Below, in pieces: positions 7,759-11,037 of a stretch of DNA of 11,037 nucleotides. How positions within the stretch are numbered: the stretch's first letter is position 1; each line of letters begins with the position of its first letter. Source of the DNA: Candidatus Acidiferrales bacterium (GTDB lineage: Bacteria > Acidobacteriota > Terriglobia > Acidiferrales > UBA7541); assembly GCA_030044295.1 (NCBI GenBank), contig JASHWB010000104.1, positions 1 to 11,037 of the forward strand. Direction: 5' to 3'. Position numbers and translations under genes: made by a program. The notes beneath the pieces were generated by a model. The model made no database searches, was not told the origin of the DNA, and was given only the letters and a program-made list of their open reading frames with translations.

Positions 7759-7814
7759 GCATCACATTCTAAAGGATTCCGGCGCGCCGGATCAGCAACC
7801 TATGCTGTGCATCG

Positions 7815-9404
7815 TCAGATGCGGCGTTCGATGTTCGGAAAATCGAGCCAGACTTTTACGCCGCAGAAATGCGAACCTTCGGTGCAGATCGGCGTGGATA
7901 CTCCGGCGCGCAGATAGCAGGGTGGGCCGATGTAGCGGCCCAGTTCAGGCAGCGCGTTGCGCACCTGCTGCACCTCTTCAAGCGAAGCCTGATAGATTTC
8001 CTCCTGCGCGTTGAAGCACGTCCGCATGGTCCATTTGTGCAGCAGGTGGAGAAGCGAACCGGATTCGACGAGGCGAATCGACTTTGCGTTGGGCAGCAGG
8101 TAGAGGGCGAATTCGCGCGGCACGCCTCGGTCGAGCAGCTCGTTTTTCGCCGCCCAGGCGTCGTCCATGGCGCGCTGATAGATTTCGAGAGCGCGCGGGT
8201 TATCGCGGATCAGCATGGGCGTGACGTAGTCGGGCGAACGCGTGTCCGCAAATGCCAGCAACGGGCGAGCTGCCGGTACCATTCGATGCCGCTGGTCCTG
8301 GCTATCGGCGGTGTGGCTGATTTTCTTCGCGAACGTGAAATGCGCCTGGTCGAGAGCGCGCATCATCGGTGCGTGGACGCCCACATTCAGCGTCTCGCGG
8401 CGATACGGATTGCGGGCGGGATTGAGCACGCGATCCACCGCTTCACCATCCGGACATTCTGACGCAGTGAGCCCGACAACCGCGCGATATGCTTCCGCGA
8501 TCGACGCAACCGCGTTCGGCGAGTAGTCGATCAGACGAGACGTGAGCCCGCTGAGCCGCGCGTCGAACTCCCGGGCGAATGCTTCGCCATCGCGCCCCGC
8601 TTCGCCTAGCTCTGGCGGCTCGTCCATTGGTTCATTGTCGAAACGGTCGAAGAACTGCGCATCCACTTCGCGGACGCGCGCCACCATCTCGCCGATCACC
8701 GCGCGCGCTTCCGTGGGCGTGTCGTTCGCGGCGCACATGCGCCAGAGGCGGTGCAGGACGATTCCGGAAATCGTGTGCACCATGGTCGTGAACGCCGCGA
8801 CGGGCAGCACGTATCGTGCTACTTCAATGGCGCGCTTTTCCGACTGCCGCTGCACTTTCTGGACCCGTTTCGCGTGCGACGCAGGACCAACGTGCCAAAT
8901 GTCGCCGAGAATTTCGCGCGCCGCCGGCTCCAGCACCGTAGCAAGCTCGCGGTAGTAATCCCACGCGCGCGCCACCGCTTTCTCGTAGATCGCGCGCTCG
9001 GCAGCACCGAAACTCGGGCCCTCCGAGGGAACGAACGCCTGCGCACGGTCGAGCCGCACGTAGCGCTGGCTTTGCTGCTCGGAGTTGTAGAACGGATGCG
9101 CGTGCAGAAACGACCAGACGAACTGCCGGCTCACATTCTCAAGTCCAAATTCAAAATGGGCGTGCTGGTAGACGGTGTGATGCCCGCCGAAGTACGTTCC
9201 GGAACCGATCATCACCCGTTGCTTTTCCGTGATTTCGGCGGGATCGATCAGGCGCGGCGAATAGCATGTGCGCGCCGCAGCCATCGCCGAATCGAATGGA
9301 TGCGCGAACGAGTTGCGCAGCGTGACGCGCGGCGCGGCCGTTTCCACCAGCACCGTGGATGTGCTCGCGTTCGGATCGGGCGTGGAAGCCAATTGCGTGG
9401 CCAT
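7815..9404 (-). CDS. thyX: Tandem-domain FAD-dependent thymidylate synthase
   Basis: At 529 residues this is about twice a usual ThyX (220-300), because it holds two ThyX-like folds in a row. ThyX methylates dUMP to dTMP using methylene-folate, FAD and NAD(P)H. In the first half (about 28-245) the signature region is SRQFVWSFLHAHPFYNSEQ (92-110) followed by QSQRYV. The N-E-x-S-x-R-Y part is kept but the RHR triad is replaced by WSF. In the second half (about 335-490) RHR is present (372-374, DQRHRMVPAARP) but the serine/asparagine pattern after it is not. Both halves end with the family's LP...LH...A helix pattern; the second has RTCFNAQEEI (461-470). A cysteine-rich tail follows (C496, C507, H512, C514). 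The start ATG at 9404 has no Shine-Dalgarno sequence. It lies 111 nt downstream of rpmE on the same strand. Confidence 0.88.
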   Translation of the reverse strand: MATQLASTPDPNASTSTVLVETAAPRVTLRNSFAHPFDSAMAAARTCYSPRLIDPAEITEKQRVMIGSGTYFGGHHTVYQHAHFEFGLENVSRQFVWSFLHAHPFYNSEQQSQRYVRLDRAQAFVPSEGPSFGAAERAIYEKAVARAWDYYRELATVLEPAAREILGDIWHVGPASHAKRVQKVQRQSEKRAIEVARYVLPVAAFTTMVHTISGIVLHRLWRMCAANDTPTEARAVIGEMVARVREVDAQFFDRFDNEPMDEPPELGEAGRDGEAFAREFDARLSGLTSRLIDYSPNAVASIAEAYRAVVGLTASECPDGEAVDRVLNPARNPYRRETLNVGVHAPMMRALDQAHFTFAKKISHTADSQDQRHRMVPAARPLLAFADTRSPDYVTPMLIRDNPRALEIYQRAMDDAWAAKNELLDRGVPREFALYLLPNAKSIRLVESGSLLHLLHKWTMRTCFNAQEEIYQASLEEVQQVRNALPELGRYIGPPCYLRAGVSTPICTEGSHFCGVKVWLDFPNIERRI

Positions 9405-9413
9405 CTATTCGCG

Positions 9414-9419
9414 ATTGTA
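9414..9419 (-). promoter_or_regulatory. Candidate -10 element just upstream of thyX
   Basis: TACAAT on the minus strand ends 9 nt before the thyX ATG. If used, transcription would start within a few bases of the start codon, giving a nearly leaderless mRNA, which fits the missing ribosome-binding site. No good -35 is seen at the right distance. Confidence 0.3.
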
Positions 9420-9455
9420 CACCCGCGCGCAAAATCGAACCGCGTCCGCGCCGGC

Positions 9456-9478
9456 CCACAATGCAGGCTCAATTGTGG
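9456..9478. repeat. Inverted repeat between rpmE and thyX
   Basis: CCACAAT (9456-9462) and ATTGTGG (9472-9478) form a perfect 7-bp stem with a 9-nt loop, 38 nt beyond the rpmE stop and 52 nt before the thyX start. There is no T-run on either side, so it is either a weak transcript-end hairpin or a protein-binding dyad. Confidence 0.4.
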
Positions 9479-9515
9479 ATGGACGAGCCCTTGGAATGGG
9501 ATCGCGTAACCGGAA

Positions 9516-9740
9516 CTACCTCTTCGAAGCCGCCGCTTTGTCGGCGTATTTCTTTTGGAAACGCTCGACGCGCCCGGCCGTATCGATCAGCTTCTGCTTA
9601 CCGGTGAAAAACGGGTGGCACTGCGAGCAGATTTCGACGCGGATCATATTGCCTTTGAAGGTGGAACGCGTCTCAAACGTGCTGCCGCACGCGCAGTGCA
9701 CCGTGACGGCATGATAATCGGGGTGAATGCCTTGCTTCAT
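9516..9740 (-). CDS. rpmE: 50S ribosomal protein L31, zinc-binding (C+) form
   Basis: This 74-residue protein of the large ribosomal subunit starts with MKQGIHPDYH and continues through CACGSTFETRST, the unmistakable L31 pattern. The zinc ligands C16, C18, C38 and C41 are all present, so this is the zinc-containing form rather than the cysteine-free paralog made under zinc starvation. The ATG at 9740 is preceded by AGGAG (9748-9752) at a 7-nt spacing; the frame stays open upstream to 9845 but that part is not family-like. The basic, lysine-rich tail is usual. The release-factor gene prfA, often a neighbour of rpmE, is not here; thyX follows instead. Confidence 0.96.
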   Translation of the reverse strand: MKQGIHPDYHAVTVHCACGSTFETRSTFKGNMIRVEICSQCHPFFTGKQKLIDTAGRVERFQKKYADKAAASKR

Positions 9741-9844
9741 CGAGAGGCTCCTGTCCGCCGGCCGGTCTGCGCGGATTGCCAGCCGCCCGTCATTAAATCC
9801 AAGCCGGGCGCACTGCCGCGTCGCTAAGCCAGCGCGAATACTCA

Positions 9845-9853
9845 ATTATAACA
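9845..9853 (-). promoter_or_regulatory. Extended -10 promoter for rpmE
   Basis: On the minus strand TGT followed directly by TATAAT gives a perfect extended -10 (TGnTATAAT), about 105 nt upstream of the L31 start. No recognisable -35 is present at 17 nt, which an extended -10 can tolerate. The A+T-rich patch stands out from its G+C-rich surroundings. Confidence 0.55.
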
Positions 9854-9997
9854 TATACGCGGCTTACGCCCCGCCACCTGATGGAGCTACGGCCGCACCC
9901 AACCTGGCGCGTTCTGTAGGTCGTCAAAACGACGCGCGGGGTTCTCCTGGATATATTTCCGGATGGTAAGTATCCCCTAGCGTCAAGTATGGCATAA

Positions 9998-10789
9998 TCA
10001 GGCCGCCGTGACAGGGCCGCGTAGATCGAAGTGCTTTCTAAGTGATTCTTCATCCCATGTTAAGTGAGTATGAGGAATCACCTGCTTAATTATACGAGCA
10101 AGTAGTGTGCCCGGAACGCCCGGCTCCGCCGTGGCCTCTCTATTGACGCTCCAGGCGAGGATGTCGGCTGCCTGCACCCCTGGCACTTTTTTCATATCGA
10201 CTTCGGAAACTTCGTCGATCAAAGTCCATCCATTTGCTTTCCCTGTTTCTTCGAATGCGTCTTTTCCTTTGCTCCAGTGTTTCTTAAAAGGCTCTGCGAA
10301 TTCTTCTCCCCTATCGAAAAAATAGTGCACTGAGTCTGGAGAATTGGGACCGAGATAGACCATGGAATCATCGGGATATTTGTCTATGTACCACTTGAGA
10401 ACGACACCCATGCAGAATTCATTGCACAGCTCTATAGGGTCCACGAGGTCATAGCCTTCCGATTCCAATTTTCTCCAAGCGACAAGATCAATTGAGCAGT
10501 AGAACATCCTGATTCTGTCTTTCGCCATTCTGCTCATGTAGACGAGACATTTTGTAACCAGGGAAAAAGCCTTGTGCTGATTCCACCCGAGTCGCCAATG
10601 GAACTCCTTTTCTAGCTGCCGGATTTCATTCATGTGTACATAGCTAGCTACAGGATCATTGCCAGCGAGAATGGCATTCCATCCAGATTCAAACTCACTC
10701 CATATTTCATCGTACCCGGCAAAAACCGCAACTGTCATAATGTGGTCTTTTTTCTTTCCGCTGCTGTCGATATGAACGCGCAAAGCCAC
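9998..10789 (-). CDS. DUF3800 domain protein, function unknown
   Basis: With the GTG start at 10789 the protein has 263 residues, typical for DUF3800, a family suspected to have an RNase H-like nuclease fold but without an assigned activity. Recognisable points are the opening strand RVHIDSSGKK with D8, then FAGYDEIWSEFESGW, NEI (54-56), the YFFDRGEEF block (157-165) and the C-terminal GVQAADILAWSVNR (204-217) with D209. The acidic residues D8, D159 and D209 are candidates for a metal-binding site. GTG 10789 was chosen because AAGGA (10797-10801 on the complement) precedes it by 7 nt; the frame is open to a GTG at 10855. Base composition is clearly richer in A+T than the neighbouring genes, suggesting recent acquisition. 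DUF3800 genes often sit in mobile or defence-related DNA, but no transposase or other defence gene is seen here. Confidence 0.8.
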   Translation of the reverse strand: MALRVHIDSSGKKKDHIMTVAVFAGYDEIWSEFESGWNAILAGNDPVASYVHMNEIRQLEKEFHWRLGWNQHKAFSLVTKCLVYMSRMAKDRIRMFYCSIDLVAWRKLESEGYDLVDPIELCNEFCMGVVLKWYIDKYPDDSMVYLGPNSPDSVHYFFDRGEEFAEPFKKHWSKGKDAFEETGKANGWTLIDEVSEVDMKKVPGVQAADILAWSVNREATAEPGVPGTLLARIIKQVIPHTHLTWDEESLRKHFDLRGPVTAA

Positions 10790-10830
10790 AAGAATGTCCT
10801 TGTCGGTTAGGTTGCTGCGACAGGCATATT

Positions 10831-10849
10831 TGCCAAGTTGACTTTGGCA
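10831..10849. promoter_or_regulatory. Dyad TGCCAA-N7-TTGGCA between DUF3800 and the small ORF
   Basis: TGCCAA (10831-10836) and TTGGCA (10844-10849) form a perfect 6-bp inverted repeat with a 7-nt centre. It overlaps a second short dyad, GGCA-TATT-TGCC (10823-10834). It lies about 42 nt upstream of the DUF3800 GTG and 27 nt upstream of the divergent ATG, a position suited to an operator shared by both genes. If the DUF3800 gene really starts at 10855, the dyad would fall inside it. Confidence 0.35.
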
Positions 10850-10875
10850 CACCACAGCGCTACGCTCCGTTCTAG

Positions 10876-11022
10876 ATGGAGCGCATCAAAAAGCGGCGCA
10901 CGCTTCGTCCCTCTGCAAAAGTGAAGAAGCAGATGCAGCCCTTTAGTTTTGGCGATTTTGAAACCCTAATAGAGCGGGCGCTTAAGACGCCCGCTCGAAA
11001 ACCCTCTCCAAAATCGCGTTGA
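10876..11022 (+). CDS. Small basic hypothetical protein, 48 residues
   Basis: This short frame runs from ATG 10876 to TGA 11020-11022 and encodes a very basic protein. It begins MERIKKRRTLRPSAKVKK, contains FSFGDFETLIERALKTP (23-39) and ends in a lysine/arginine/proline tail. The middle reads as one amphipathic helix. The form (basic arm, short helix, proline-rich end) resembles small accessory or antitoxin-like proteins next to mobile-element genes, but this is an impression. No ribosome-binding site is seen, and the start codon lies in the loop of a small inverted repeat (CGCTCC 10863-10868 with GGAGCG 10878-10883). The last 70 nt are taken up by nested inverted repeats, so the reading frame could be incidental to a structured DNA element. 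Confidence 0.4.
   Translation: MERIKKRRTLRPSAKVKKQMQPFSFGDFETLIERALKTPARKPSPKSR
10952..11017. repeat. Nested inverted repeats, two 9-bp perfect stems
   Basis: The inner arms GAGCGGGCG (10972-10980) and CGCCCGCTC (10988-10996) surround a 7-nt loop. The outer arms GCGATTTTG (10952-10960) and CAAAATCGC (11009-11017) enclose them. The segments between inner and outer arms both contain a near-identical direct repeat, AAACCCT (10961-10967 and 10999-11005). The whole can fold into one 66-nt interrupted cruciform or RNA hairpin. No T-run follows on either strand, so a plain terminator is unlikely. Confidence 0.65.
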
Positions 11023-11037
11023 ACTGCTGATTCCCTT

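Noticed and set aside
7547..7765. 72-residue minus-strand frame overlapping the small membrane protein
   Set aside because: It has glycine/arginine-rich composition without a pattern, whereas the frame starting at 7758 gives a coherent hydrophobic membrane protein.
8751..9509. 252-residue open frame on the plus strand
   Set aside because: It is antisense to thyX and shows no domain; a composition shadow.
9920..9933. GTCGT-CAAA-ACGAC hairpin between rpmE and DUF3800
   Set aside because: Only 5 bp, with no T-run on either side and no clear role as a terminator for the DUF3800 gene.

Overview
The window reads as ordinary chromosomal DNA from a G+C-rich soil-type bacterium. Gene content suggests Acidobacteriota: a double-length ThyX, a C+ type L31, a short tryptophan-rich membrane protein, and scattered aromatic catabolism genes. 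This taxonomic call is an impression, since no rRNA or other decisive marker is present.

Left part (1-1751, minus strand): a two-gene operon for a periplasmic molybdenum hydroxylase of the isoquinoline 1-oxidoreductase/CO-dehydrogenase-like type. The small 2Fe-2S subunit (1272-1751) comes first, followed 9 nt later by the Tat-exported large subunit, which is cut off by the left edge. Next (1993-3228, minus) is an RhlE-like DEAD-box RNA helicase, followed downstream by a strong hairpin. A 365-nt gap separates its start from a divergent plus-strand pair.

Middle part (3594-7404): an aromatic-ring degradation group. A TfdB/TcmG-like FAD hydroxylase (3594-5240, plus) is followed by a stand-alone, folate-domain-free MetE-like zinc methyltransferase (5317-6363, plus). 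Both converge on a hydroxyquinol/catechol-type intradiol dioxygenase (6490-7404, minus). The plausible logic is that the hydroxylase makes a di- or trihydroxylated ring and the dioxygenase opens it. The MetE-like protein may handle a methyl group, but its role is not known.

Right-middle part (7600-9740, minus): a 52-residue membrane protein, a 529-residue tandem-domain flavin-dependent thymidylate synthase, and ribosomal protein L31 with a good extended -10 promoter upstream.

Right end (9998-11037): visibly more A+T-rich DNA carrying a DUF3800 protein (minus) and a divergent 48-residue basic ORF (plus). The spacer and the small ORF are unusually rich in inverted repeats, including two nested 9-bp dyads. 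This looks like an acquired piece and is the least understood part of the window.

No tRNA, rRNA, CRISPR array or recognisable transposase was seen.
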